Positions 8,779-18,443 of a stretch of 64,000 nucleotides of DNA are shown here, piece after piece. The translations under genes and the position numbers were made by a program. The first letter of the stretch is position 1, and each line of letters starts with the position of its first letter. The notes beneath the pieces are model-generated. The model was not told where the DNA came from and searched no databases. It saw only the letters and a list, made by a program, of their open reading frames with translations. The stretch is from NCBI GenBank assembly GCA_963720785.1, contig CAVRGQ010000004.1, positions 806,001-870,000 of the forward strand, given 5' to 3'. This DNA comes from CAVRGQ01 sp963720785 (GTDB taxonomy: Bacteria > Actinomycetota > Acidimicrobiia > IMCC26256 > DASPTH01).

Positions 8779-9735
8779 GTGCCCCCCACCGGAACCGCCG
8801 CCATCGAAGACCGATTGGAACAGCACCGGGTCGAGCTCACCGGTTACTGCTACCGCATGCTCGGGTCGTCGACCGACGCCGAGGACGCGGTGCAGGAGAC
8901 TCTCACCCGTGCGTGGCGCGCGTACGACCGCTTCGAGGAGCGGTCGTCGCTGCGCACCTGGCTGTTCCGCATCGCCACCAACGTGTGCTTCGACTCGCTC
9001 GACGCGGGGAAGCGTCGCGCCCGGCCGATGGACCTCTCCGGGCCGTGGGCGCCCGACGGCCACGTCCCCGACCCGCTGGTCGACTTCGCCTGGCTGGAGC
9101 CGGTACCCGACACCAGCGTGCTGCCCGACCGCCGCGACCCCGGCGACGTGATCGTGGCGCGCGAGTCGATCCGCCTCGCGTTCGTCGCCGCGCTGCAGCA
9201 CCTGCCGTCGCGTCAGCGCGCGGTGCTCATCCTGCGCGAGGTGCTGGCATGGTCGGCGCAGGACGTCGCGGAGCTCCTCGACACGTCGGTGCCCGCAGTC
9301 AACAGCGCGTTGCAACGCGCCCGCGCCACTCTCGACGGCGTCGACCTCGCCGGCACCGAGCCGTGGCTCCCCGATGACGCCGAGCAGCGTGCGTTGCTCG
9401 CCCGATACGTCGACGCGTTCGAGCGCTACGACATGGACGCGCTCACCGCGCTCGTGCACGAAGATGCGACGCAGTCGATGCCGCCCTACGAGCTGTGGCT
9501 CAGCGGCCGCGACGACATCCTCGCCTGGTGGGCGGGCCCGGGTGCCGAGTGCGCCGGCTCGCGACTCGTCCCGACCGTCGCCAACGGCTCGCCCGCGTTC
9601 GGGCAGTACCGCACCACGGGCCCGTGGGCGCTGCAGGTGCTCGAGATCGAGGACGGGCACATCGTGGAGTTGTCGTTCTTCCTCGACACGGCCACACTCT
9701 TCCCACGGTTCGGCCTGCCGTTGTCGCTGGACTGA
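8779..9735 (+). CDS. ECF-type RNA polymerase sigma factor with SnoaL-like C-terminal domain
   Basis: 318 residues, starting at a GTG at 8779. Region 2 is HRVELTGYCYRMLGS...DAEDAVQET, with TWLFRIATNVCFD; region 4 is LQHLPSRQRAVLILREVL...VPAVNSALQRAR. The last 120 residues form a SnoaL/NTF2-like domain (YVDAFERYDMDALTALVHEDA). This layout matches the long SigG-like/TIGR02960 group, in which the C-terminal domain rather than an anti-sigma factor is thought to regulate activity. No anti-sigma gene is next to it. It is followed 25 bases later by an SDR in the same direction. Confidence 0.9.
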   Translation: MPPTGTAAIEDRLEQHRVELTGYCYRMLGSSTDAEDAVQETLTRAWRAYDRFEERSSLRTWLFRIATNVCFDSLDAGKRRARPMDLSGPWAPDGHVPDPLVDFAWLEPVPDTSVLPDRRDPGDVIVARESIRLAFVAALQHLPSRQRAVLILREVLAWSAQDVAELLDTSVPAVNSALQRARATLDGVDLAGTEPWLPDDAEQRALLARYVDAFERYDMDALTALVHEDATQSMPPYELWLSGRDDILAWWAGPGAECAGSRLVPTVANGSPAFGQYRTTGPWALQVLEIEDGHIVELSFFLDTATLFPRFGLPLSLD

Positions 9736-9760
9736 GACGTTTCGACCGAGGGGGAACCAC

Positions 9761-10537
9761 ATGACCGACGCGAGCATCAGCGACCGCGTCATCGTCGTCA
9801 CCGGCGCGGGGAAGGGCGTGGGCCGCGGCCTCGCGCGCCACTTCGGGCACAGCGGCGCCCGCGTCGTGTGCGCGGAGCTCGATCCCGACACCCTCGCCGA
9901 CGTGGTGAAGGAGCTCGAGGGTGAGGGCGTCGACTGCATGGGGTACCGCCTCGACGTCGGCGACCGCGACGCGATCTTCGCGATGGTCGACGCCGTGATC
10001 GGGCGCTACGGGCAGGTCGACGGGATCGTGAACAACGCGATGTCGATCCCGCCGCATCAGCCGGTGGCAGAGCTGAGCGAGGACCGCCTCGACCGCGCGC
10101 TCACCACCGGGCTCAAGGGCACGCTGTGGGCGATGCAGGCGGTGTACCCGCACATGAAGGCCGCGGGCTGGGGTCGCATCGTGAACGTGGGTTCGGCCGC
10201 CGGCGTGTTCAGCTTCGAGGGCATGGGCACCTACGGCGCCACCAAGGAGGCGATCCGCTCGCTCACCCGCACCGCGGCGCGCGAGTGGTTCGGCGACGGC
10301 ATCACCGTGAACCTCTACTGCCCGGTGTCCACCCGCCATTACGAGGGCACCGCGCAGCTCACGCAGCCGTACCAGAAGAAGGGCATGGCGGTGGTCCAGG
10401 CGCTGAGCCCGACGGGGTACGACGGCGATGCCGAGACCGATCTCGGCCCGGCGGTCGCCTTCCTGCTCTCCGACGCCTGCCGCTATCTCACCGGCCAGAC
10501 GCTGATGCTCGACGGCGGCACCTACGCGCTCGCCTGA
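9761..10537 (+). CDS. SDR family oxidoreductase
   Basis: 258 residues with TGAGKGVGRGLARHF, NNAMS, the catalytic VNVGSAAG serine and YGATK. The C-terminal YLTGQTLMLDGGTYALA is complete. The ATG at 9761 has GAGGGGGA upstream. It lies 25 bases after the sigma factor gene and could be co-transcribed with it. Substrate unknown. Confidence 0.9.
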   Translation: MTDASISDRVIVVTGAGKGVGRGLARHFGHSGARVVCAELDPDTLADVVKELEGEGVDCMGYRLDVGDRDAIFAMVDAVIGRYGQVDGIVNNAMSIPPHQPVAELSEDRLDRALTTGLKGTLWAMQAVYPHMKAAGWGRIVNVGSAAGVFSFEGMGTYGATKEAIRSLTRTAAREWFGDGITVNLYCPVSTRHYEGTAQLTQPYQKKGMAVVQALSPTGYDGDAETDLGPAVAFLLSDACRYLTGQTLMLDGGTYALA

Positions 10538-10549
10538 GCCCGCGACCGG

Positions 10550-11020
10550 TCAGGCGCCGATCTGCTGGGAGAGATAGGCGGTCTCGCCGATCTGCTCGAC
10601 GAGGCCGAGTTGTGTCTCCACCCAGTCGAGGTGGCGCTCCTCTCCCGTGAGGATCGTGCTGAGCAGCTGGCGGCTGCCGTCGTCGCCCGCGGTGACGCAC
10701 GTGGCGATGCCCTCGTTGAGGCGGGCGATCGCCTCGACCTCGAGCACCTTGGCGGCCTCGAGCTTCTCGGTGAGGTTCTCACCGATGCGCACCGGTGAGA
10801 GGCGCTGCACGTTGGGCACGCCGTCCAGGTAGAGGATCCGCTCGATGAGGACGTCGGCGTCCTTCATCTCGTCGATGGACTCCTCGTGGAAGTGCGCGGC
10901 GAGCTTGTCGTAACCCCAGTTCGCGAACATCTTGGCGTCCACGAAGTACTGGTTCACCGAGGTGAGCTCGGCCGTGAGCACCTCGTTGAGCACTCGGACG
11001 ACTTCTGCGTCACCCTGCAT
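10550..11020 (-). CDS. bfr: Bacterioferritin
   Basis: 156 residues, the usual length. It stores iron in a haem-containing 24-mer. Family ligands are visible at E18, E51, E94, E127 and H130, with M52 as the haem ligand. However, the residue at position 54, normally the ferroxidase ligand His (EMKH), is Asp (EMKD), confirmed from the bases. The gene overlaps the end of bfd by 11 bases, so translation is probably coupled. An iron-regulator-like palindrome lies upstream of the operon. Confidence 0.93.
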   Translation of the reverse strand: MQGDAEVVRVLNEVLTAELTSVNQYFVDAKMFANWGYDKLAAHFHEESIDEMKDADVLIERILYLDGVPNVQRLSPVRIGENLTEKLEAAKVLEVEAIARLNEGIATCVTAGDDGSRQLLSTILTGEERHLDWVETQLGLVEQIGETAYLSQQIGA

Positions 11021-11198
11021 TTCCCGCCTCCACCAGTTGTTCCATCCGAGCGATGATCCGCTCGATCTCCGGATGGCACCCGCCGCAGCTCGTGCCCGCG
11101 AGGCAAGCCTCGCCGATCTCGTCCACCGTGCGCGCACCGGCCCTCACGGCGTCTTCGACGTCGCGGTCGTGCACGCTATTGCACAGACACGCGTACAT
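11010..11198 (-). CDS. bfd: Bacterioferritin-associated ferredoxin
   Basis: 62 residues containing CLC near the N-terminus and CGGC about 32 residues later, the CxC...CxxC pattern that binds a [2Fe-2S] cluster in Bfd. Bfd reduces stored ferric iron in bacterioferritin and so releases it. Its stop codon lies inside the first codons of bfr. It follows a 63-residue small ORF by 6 bases. Confidence 0.92.
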   Translation of the reverse strand: MYACLCNSVHDRDVEDAVRAGARTVDEIGEACLAGTSCGGCHPEIERIIARMEQLVEAGNAG

Positions 11199-11204
11199 CC
11201 GCGG

Positions 11205-11396
11205 TCAGTCCGTCTCGGTCACGACGAGGGGGACGCCGGCGACGGCCAGGCGGCGCGCGGTGGCGAGGCTGATCGGGCGGGCTGCGTATCCGCGGCCGCG
11301 CCGGTGCAGATGGGCGACCGCGGCCGTCGGGCTCACGGTGACGCGCACGACCCCGTCAACGAGGTGGTGCGCCGGACGCCACGGTCGCCGGGTCAT
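11205..11396 (-). CDS. Small hypothetical protein at head of bfd-bfr operon
   Basis: 63 residues, basic in the first half, ending ARPISLATARRLAVAGVPLVVTE. I recognise no family. It fits the gap between the palindrome at 11404-11421 and bfd, ends 6 bases before bfd and starts 8 bases after the palindrome, which favours a real first gene of the iron operon. It could instead be a chance frame within a leader. Confidence 0.4.
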   Translation of the reverse strand: MTRRPWRPAHHLVDGVVRVTVSPTAAVAHLHRRGRGYAARPISLATARRLAVAGVPLVVTETD

Positions 11397-11403
11397 GCAC
11401 CAA

Positions 11404-11421
11404 GGTTAGGAGGTCCTAACC
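11404..11421. promoter_or_regulatory. Palindromic operator, DtxR/IdeR-like
   Basis: GGTTAGGA-GG-TCCTAACC: two perfect 8-base arms around 2 bases. The half-site words TTAGG, GGTTAG and CTAACC are those of DtxR/IdeR iron boxes, but the spacing differs: the known 19-base box has GGTTAG and CTAACC one base apart, here six apart. It sits immediately upstream of the small ORF-bfd-bfr iron operon, so an iron-responsive repressor or activator site is likely. Confidence 0.55.
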
Positions 11422-11440
11422 CAGAATCCAAGTGCTCCGG

Positions 11441-13847
11441 TCAGCCCTTCCCCGACGGGATGGTCGGGGGCACGGTGGTGACCGTTGCGCCGCCGCGGGT
11501 CGCCGGCGTCTCCTCCGACGCGGGGAGGTCGACGAATCGGGTCAGGTCGGGACGCGCGATGCGGTCGGCGAGGGGCCCGAGCAATGCTCGGGCGCGCGCC
11601 ATCGTGATCTTGGGCAGGCGGCTGTACCCGTTGATCTCCCGCAACTCGGCGTCGGTGATGCCGTCCTGGTTCTCGAGGAGCTTCAGCGCGCTGGTCCAGG
11701 GAGGCGGACACGCCCGCCACCTTCGCGATCGCGGCGTTGTACTCGTTCACGACGCCCTGTATGTCACCGATCGACGTGAAGTCGACCGCGAGCGCGTTCG
11801 GCAGCGCACCCCGCTCGGCGATGCAGGACTGCAGGCGCTTCGTGAGGGTGCGGGTGGAGTTCACCTTGCCGGCCTCGCCGGGGTCGGGCGGGCCGTTGGG
11901 TCGGAGCCAGTGGTTCACGATGAAGAACGGCTTGCCCGTCTTCCCCCGGTTGGGGGCGCAGGTGAAGTCGCTCACGGAGGTGAACGTGAACGGTGTCTCC
12001 TGGGAGAGCGTGTACGTGCCGGGCAGCCACTTCGCCTGGTCGCCGTGCTTCTCGCTCATGAGGATCACGCGACGCGGGTTCTCGGTGGCGTCGGGGTCCA
12101 ACGGGTCGACGAGGTCGAGGAGCGTCGGGATGGGCTCGCCGGGCTTCAGCCGGTACACGCGGTCCCACAAGCCGGACTCCTGGAGGGCCGCCTTCACGTC
12201 CTTCGGCTTCACGTAGTCCTCGAGGTCGAGGATCACGACGTCCGTGAGGTTGCGGTCGAGGAACTTGTCGACGTCCTCGAACACCTGCACCGCGGGGATG
12301 GCGCCGAGCTCGCAGAAGTCGTGGCAGAAGTAGACGTCCTGCTTCTTGCCCGAGGTGTCGGCCACGCCCGTGAGCGCATTCAGGCGGTCGAGCTCGCGCA
12401 CTGCATCCACGCCGCGCTCCTTGCGGAGCTCCTCCTTGCTGATGCCACCGGCGAGGTTGGTGCGCACCAGGCCGTTGTCGTCGTAGCCGTAGTACGCGTC
12501 GAGCATGAAGAAGCGGTTGCCGGCGTTGAGCTGCTCGGCCACCGTGAGGATGTGCTCGGCGCTGAAGAAGTCGTAGGCCGTCGACGACATCGCGTTGTGG
12601 CTCGCGGGCCACACGATCTGGTTGATCGGCATCGGGCAGAGCTCGAGGTACCGGTTGCATCCTTCGTTGGTGGGGTTGGCCGACGCCTCGTCCTGCGTGC
12701 CGGCGACCAGGCTGACCGCGACGGTCCCGGTGAACAGCACCGCGCCCAGCATGATCGCGAACACCAACGCCACCTGGCGCTTGTGGAGCCGCGGGATGGT
12801 GTGGTCGGTCACCAGGACCTTCAGGGCGCGCAGCACCATCACGACGCCGACGTAGACCACGAGGATCGCGCCAAGGTCGAGCAGCGTCGCGAACAGCGGG
12901 CCGGGAATGGTGAGCGCGAGCAGACCGAAGGCGATGACGAGGGCGCCGCCCGCGACGCGCCACGCGGTCTTCTGCCGCTTCGCGGTGAACCAGGCGCTCA
13001 CGCGATCGGCGCGGCTGCGCAGGTCACCGCCGTCGTGGCCCGGTGCGAGCGCGAGCACGAGACCCACGATCACCATGGCCTTGCCCGCGCCGACGAGGCG
13101 GCCCACCAACACGTCGATGAAGGTGGCGATGGCCTGGCCGCGCCCGACGTCAGCGGTGTCCGTGACCGCGGCGAACGCGGGGCTGGCCACGCCGACCCCG
13201 AGCAGGAGCGCCCCGCCGACCGCCATCGTCATGCCGACGACGCGGATCGCGTGCACGCGATCGCGGGCCTTGTACACGGTGAACGCGAGCAGGGCGATGC
13301 CGAGGACGATCGTGGGCAGCCAGAGGTCGTTCACCCAGCGGCTGACGCGCAGCAGCACGTCGACGGTGCTGGACTGCGAGATGCTGGTGGTCACGTCGAG
13401 CACGTTGGCCGGCAACTTCTTCGCCAGCGAGGGGTTCGCGACCTCGAGCGCGCTGCGGATGGTGATGGCCGCCTGCTGGGAGTCGACGTCGACGCGCTGC
13501 GCCCCGCCCACCTGGAGCACCTGCCGGTGGGCGCGGTACGCGAAGTCGTAGATGGCCTCGCGCGCCGGCGGGGTGGCGATCGCGGCGGAGATCGCGTCGG
13601 TCACCACCGGCCGGGCGGCCGACACGAAGTTCGAGGTCGGCGCCAGCCTCAGTGTGGCCTGGTCGGCGATGTAGTCGCGCACCGCCTGGCGATCGGTGGC
13701 CTTGGCGGCGACGTCGGCGAACCCGTTGGCGTCGAGCACGCGCGTGGACATCCACCAACCGAACGAGCCGAGCACCAGCAGCAGTGCCCCGAACGCGGCG
13801 AGCAGCCGCGTCGGCCACCGTCCGAAGCCAGCGCGCTCCCCGTCCAT
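11441..13847 (-). CDS. Membrane protein with PI-PLC-like phosphodiesterase domain (frame disrupted near 11700)
   Basis: About 802 residues. The N-terminal half has a first membrane helix (LLAAFGALLLVLGSFGWW), a roughly 130-residue outside loop, then several helices between residues about 175 and 390. The C-terminal half begins INQIVWPASHNAMSS, the first His motif of PI-PLC-like TIM barrels, with DVYFCHDFCELGAIP as a probable second catalytic stretch and DVVILDLEDYV as a core strand. One extra base near 11700 breaks the frame: the true tail resumes as ALKLLENQDGITDAELREIN and ends at 11441. Probably a cell-envelope phosphodiesterase; the lipid or glycan substrate is unknown. Confidence 0.75.
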
Positions 13848-13869
13848 GAAGGGAGCATTCTTGCAGAGG

Positions 13870-14907
13870 TCAGGCCTCTCCCACCGGCGCAGCCTCCTGA
13901 TCGGCCTCCCGCTCGACCTGGCGGCGGCGCACCTCGCTCGCCACGACCGCCCCCGCGAGGATCGCCACGATCACCCCGAGGGAGATGGGCGTGGCGAGGT
14001 GCCACCAGTGCGACACCACCATCTTCAGGCCGACGAACACCAGGATCGCACCCAGCGCGTGGGCCAGGTAGTGGAAGCGCTCCTTGGCTCCGCCGAGCAG
14101 GAAGTAGAGGGCTCGGAGGCCGAGAATCGCGAACGCGTTCGACGCGAACACGATGAACGGCTCGCGCGACACCGCCAGCACTGCGGGCACGCTGTCGACC
14201 GCGAAGATCACGTCGGTGACCTCCACCACCACCAACGCGGCGAGGAGGGGAGTGGCGACCCACCGGACCGCGGTGCCCGTCGGGCCGCCGGTGCGCTCGC
14301 GCACCAGGAAGTGGTGCCCGTCGAGCTCGTTGCGCACGGGGAGGAAGCGACCGAGCAGCTTCACCGCGCGGTCGTGGCCGTGGCTACCCTCGTCGTCCTT
14401 GTGGCGCACCACCTTCAGTCCCGAGACCACCAGCAGGGCACCGAAGACGGGCAGCAGCCACCAGAAGCGCTCGATGAGCGCGGCCCCGCCCACGATGAAC
14501 ACGGCACGCAGGGCGAGGGCGCCGAAGATGCCCCAGAACAGCACCCGGTGCTGGTAGCGGGCCGGGATGGCGAACGACGAGAAGATCACCGCCCACACGA
14601 ACACGTTGTCGACGCTCAGCGACTTCTCGATCACGTAGCCGCTCAGGTACTCGCCGAAGGCCCCGCTGCCCCACAGCGCGAGGATCACGAACGCGAAGCC
14701 GACACCGCACGCGATCCAGACCGTCGACTCGATCGCGGCGCGGCGCAGCGTGGGCTCGCGGTCGCCGCGGTGGATCACGAGGTCGACGGCCAGGAGACCG
14801 GAGATGAGGACGAGCAGTGCGGCCCAGTGCCACCAGGACACGTCGATGCTGACGAACGCGCCCAGCGATCCGGTGGACGGGAGATGGGCAACAAGGGGGA
14901 TCGACAT
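13870..14907 (-). CDS. TerC family integral membrane protein (likely Mn2+ exporter)
   Basis: 345 residues with about eight membrane helices. EKSLSVDNVFV and EVTDVIFAVDSVPAVLAV are the two acidic signatures of TerC, as in Alx and MeeF/MeeY-type manganese exporters. The cytoplasmic loop is His/Asp-rich (RHKDDEGSHGHD). A yybP-ykoY riboswitch candidate lies in its leader, so manganese control is likely. The ATG at 14907 follows a GGAGGAGC ribosome-binding site. Confidence 0.92.
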   Translation of the reverse strand: MSIPLVAHLPSTGSLGAFVSIDVSWWHWAALLVLISGLLAVDLVIHRGDREPTLRRAAIESTVWIACGVGFAFVILALWGSGAFGEYLSGYVIEKSLSVDNVFVWAVIFSSFAIPARYQHRVLFWGIFGALALRAVFIVGGAALIERFWWLLPVFGALLVVSGLKVVRHKDDEGSHGHDRAVKLLGRFLPVRNELDGHHFLVRERTGGPTGTAVRWVATPLLAALVVVEVTDVIFAVDSVPAVLAVSREPFIVFASNAFAILGLRALYFLLGGAKERFHYLAHALGAILVFVGLKMVVSHWWHLATPISLGVIVAILAGAVVASEVRRRQVEREADQEAAPVGEA

Positions 14908-14942
14908 CGGGTGTGAGCTCCTCCGGGCGTGTGGTCACGTTC

Positions 14943-15060
14943 CCGAAGGTCTCTCCCGCACCCGCGTGTCAGGCGGGTGCCACGGCGACCGGGGTGTTCC
15001 GGCTGGGTGCCGGGGTGCCCGTGATGACGATCGCCGTGCCGAGGGATACTCCCCTTCTTC
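14943..15060 (-). promoter_or_regulatory. yybP-ykoY family (manganese) riboswitch
   Basis: On the minus strand the leader starts GAAGGGGAGUA, passes through a GC-rich multi-helix middle that includes GAUCGUCAUCACGG, and closes with GAGAGACCUUC, which pairs with GAAGGGG. The GGGGAGUA word and the pairing closing strand are the hallmarks of the yybP-ykoY class that binds Mn2+, and its position about 36 bases before a terC start is the classical one. I could not run a covariance model. Confidence 0.82.
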
Positions 15061-15092
15061 CGGGTCAGTCTACGTGATGATCGTGACCACGC

Positions 15093-16013
15093 TCACCCTC
15101 CGCTGGTGGCCAGGCGCACGACCTCGATCTCGATGCTGGCCACCACCTCACCGCCGGCGTCGACGTCGAACCACTCGAACTCCTCCTCGACGACGGGGGC
15201 GTCGCCACCGAGCGCGACGGCGATCTTGTTGGCCGCGTTGCGGGTGACGTCGAGCACGAGCTCCACGATCTCGGCGTCGGAGAGGTGCGCGCGCACGTCG
15301 GCGACGAGCTCGTCGTCGATGAACGTGGGCTGGGTGACCACGGCGTCGGCGAGCCGCAGCGCGGCCTTGTGGCGCGGGGTGAAGTCGGCGTGTTCGTAGT
15401 CGTCGAGCGCGGCGAAGGCCTCCGTGCTGCCGGCCGCGTCGACCGCTCGCACGCTGAGGCGCGACTGGCACACGCGGCACTGGTGCAACCGGGCGCCGCG
15501 CAGACGGACCAGTTCGGTGGTGAGCGGATCGAGCGCGTCGCCCCGCGCCACGACCCGCATGAACTCCTCGAGCGCGGGCCACAGCTCGCCGGCGGCCGCG
15601 GCCGGTTCCGCGTCCCACGGGCAGTCGAAGACGCGCGCCAGCGCGATGCGGGCACGCTGGAACACGTCGGTCACGTAGAGCGCCGCCGCGAAGGGGAAGG
15701 TGGCGTCGCCCATGGCCGCTCCGAGCGCGCCGCGCTGCTCGTCGTCGATCGCGGCGACGTCGACCACGAACTGCTCCGCGAACGTGACGCAAGCGGGGAT
15801 GCGCGCGTCGGGTTCGCCCGGTGCGTCGGGCGCGGCCTCGGGGTGGCGCGTGAGCTCTTCCGGGTGCGCGAGCGCGCCGGCCACGGCGCGCCGCACGGCG
15901 CCCAGCACCTCGGGCGGGGCGGCGGCGTCGACGAGCGACTCGACCCGGTCGAAGGCCGCGCAGGCCTCGGGAGCGTGGAGGCGCCAGGGCGCAGGTGCGT
16001 GCGGCTCGGTCAT
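15093..16013 (-). CDS. Carboxymuconolactone decarboxylase/AhpD-like protein
   Basis: 306 residues, all helical in character. LVRLRGARLHQCRVCQSRLSV carries the CxxC redox pair of AhpD-type proteins, preceded by the usual Glu-rich helix and followed by DFTPRHKAALRLADAVV. The length suggests a two-domain member, with an N-terminal copy lacking the CxxC. AhpD-like proteins act in peroxide defence or as thiol reductants; some are decarboxylases. No partner peroxiredoxin is nearby. Confidence 0.75.
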   Translation of the reverse strand: MTEPHAPAPWRLHAPEACAAFDRVESLVDAAAPPEVLGAVRRAVAGALAHPEELTRHPEAAPDAPGEPDARIPACVTFAEQFVVDVAAIDDEQRGALGAAMGDATFPFAAALYVTDVFQRARIALARVFDCPWDAEPAAAAGELWPALEEFMRVVARGDALDPLTTELVRLRGARLHQCRVCQSRLSVRAVDAAGSTEAFAALDDYEHADFTPRHKAALRLADAVVTQPTFIDDELVADVRAHLSDAEIVELVLDVTRNAANKIAVALGGDAPVVEEEFEWFDVDAGGEVVASIEIEVVRLATSGG

Positions 16014-16075
16014 GCCCGAACGCTAACGCTGCGCCGCGTCCGCTGCCCAGGGGGGACAGGCGTACCATTCGCGCC

Positions 16076-18443
16076 ATGTCGGCCGTGGAGGACCAGGGTG
16101 CGCCGCCGGACCGGGACGCGTTCGACCGCGGCGACCTCTCCGACGTGCCGGCCGCGGTGCTCCGGAGCATCGTCGACCGCGCGCCGACGGGGATCATCCT
16201 CACCGGTGAAGGTGGGCGCTACCTGTACGCGAGCCCGGGTGCCGCGGAGGTCATGGGCGAGGCGCCGCGTCCGGTTCCCGGGGCCACCAAGCACGACATG
16301 TTCGATCCGGTGGTGGCGGCACGCCTCGCCGCCATGGAACGCCGGCTCGCGGAGCACGGCGGTCGCGAACGCGAAGTGGTCCCGATGCGCACGCCGGCGG
16401 GGGAGCGCACCTTCCTCGTCGACAAGTTCCTGATCGACGCGGACGAGCCGATCGTCTGCACCTTCGTCCACGATCTCACCGACTTCCACCGCTTGGAGCA
16501 GGCACTGCTCGCCAGCCAGCAGCGGCTGCTGCACGTGCTCGAGGAGGCGAGGATCGCCGCGCTGCGGATCACGTCCGCCGGGATGATCACCGACCTGTGG
16601 TCCGGGCCGATCGAGTTCGACTACTCGATCGCGCCACGCGACGCGGTGGGGCGTTCGATCACCGACTATCTCGGTGACTCGCCCGAGGTCCACACGCTGC
16701 TCGAGCGCGCGCTCGCGGGCGAACCGATGGTGCAGGTCATCGAGTTCTTCGGGCGGTGGCTCGAGATCCACGTCACGCCGGAAGGCCACGTCGACGAATC
16801 CGACGCGATCAACGCCGTCGCCATCGACGTGACCGACCGTATCGAGGCGGAGCAGGCCCTCGGCCGCACGCAGGGTGTGCTCGAGCGGCTGTTGTCGCAG
16901 AGTCCCGTCGGGATGGTCGCGGTGCAGCACGCGCACCCGGAGCGGCCCTACTACGTGAGCCCGAACATGGAGCAGCTGTTCGGGTTCGCCCCGGGCGACT
17001 ACCCGTTCACCATCGACTGGATGCTGGCGCAGGTCCATCCCGACGATCAGGAGACGCTCGGCCGGTTCTTCGTGACGATCACCGAGGTGCGCGGGGTGCC
17101 GCACTCCATGGAGTTCCGCTTCCTCCACGGCGCTTCCGAGTACCGCTGGATCCGCGCGGAGCGAGCCCATGTTCGACGACGCGCGCGAACAGGTGGGTGT
17201 GGTCGTCTACAACACCGACATCACCGACGAGGTGCACGCCGAGCAGGAGCGCCGCCGGCTCGAGGCGCAACTGCGCCGCACCGAACGCCTGGAGTCCCTC
17301 GGGCAACTCGCCGGGGGTCTGGCCCACGACTTCAACAACCTGCTCGTCGTCATCGCCAACTACGCGCAGTTCGTCGACTCGGCCGTACGGCGCGAAGTCG
17401 ACCGGGGTGTGGCGTTGGAGCCGGCCGCGGCGCAGGGCATCCTCGACGACCTCGGCCAGATCGGACGCGCCACCCAGACTGCCGCGGAGCTCACCCGGAA
17501 GCTCCTCGTGTTCGGCCGACGCGACCCGGTGAGTGTGACCACCCTCGATCTCGGTGAAGTGGTGCGCGAGATGCAGGACATGCTCACGCGCACCCTCGGC
17601 GAGACGATCGTGCCCACGTTCCGCCTCACCGACGAGCCGTTACCGGTGCTGGCCGACCCCGGCCAGATCCAGCAGGTCGTGCTCAACCTCGTGGTGAACG
17701 CGCGTCACGCGATGCCCGAGGGCGGTGCGATCGAGCTGACCACGCGTCGGATGATGGTCGAGCGGGTCCGCGGCGTGGAGAGCGTCCTGCCGCCCGGGCA
17801 CTGCGCGGAGCTGGTCGTGAGCGACACCGGCCACGGCATGGACGACGGCGTGCGTGAGCGCGCCTTCGAACCCTTCTTCACCACCAAGGCGCCGGGAGAG
17901 GGCACCGGCCTGGGCCTGGCCACCGTGTACGCGGTGGTCACCGAGTGCGGCGGCGACATCGAGTTGGCGAGCGCGCCGGACGCGGGCACCACCGTGCGCA
18001 TCCGGTTGCCGATCGCGAGCTCCGCGCCCGCGGCGCCGGCACTCGCGGTCGACCCGGTCGACGCACGCTCGGGCGAGCGGGTGCTCGTCGTCGAGGATCA
18101 GCCGGCGGTGTTGGAGCTCACGCGCCGGGTGCTCGCCACGCACGGCTACGAGGTGGTCACCGCGCCCGGGGGCGCAGAGGCGCTGGCCCTGCTCGCCGAC
18201 GACGAACTCGCCATCGACCTCCTCCTCACCGACGTCATGATGCCGGGCATGCTCGGACCCGAGCTGGCGCGGCAGGTCCGTGAGCTGCGGCCGGACGCGA
18301 AGATCCTGTACATGTCGGGCTACGCCGACGCCTCGGTCACCGGCGGTCTCGACTCGCGTGACCTCGAATCGGGCGGCCTGGTCGCGAAGCCGTTCACGCC
18401 GGGTCAGCTGCTCGCATGCGTGCGCGACATACTCGACACGTGA
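16076..18443 (+). CDS. Hybrid sensor histidine kinase/response regulator with PAS domains (frame disrupted near 17165)
   Basis: About 788 residues. PAS domains occupy roughly residues 20-140, 150-270 and 280-395 (the last a PAS_3 type, HPDDQETLGRFF...YRWIRAE). Then HisKA with LGQLAGGLAHDFNN (phospho-His), an ATPase domain (NLVVNARHAMPEGG, DTGHGMDD, GEGTGLGLATV) and a C-terminal receiver (VLVVEDQ, phospho-Asp in TDVMMPG, Lys in AKPFTP). No membrane helix, so cytosolic. One extra base near 17165 shifts the frame within PAS_3; both sides are intact. The GTGA overlap with the next gene couples them. Confidence 0.9.

Noticed and set aside
10932..14156. Very long open frame on the plus strand opposite the bfr, PLC-like and TerC genes
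   Set aside because: It is antisense to three recognisable genes, has His/Arg/Gly-rich low-complexity protein sequence and matches no family. Such frames are common in GC-rich DNA.
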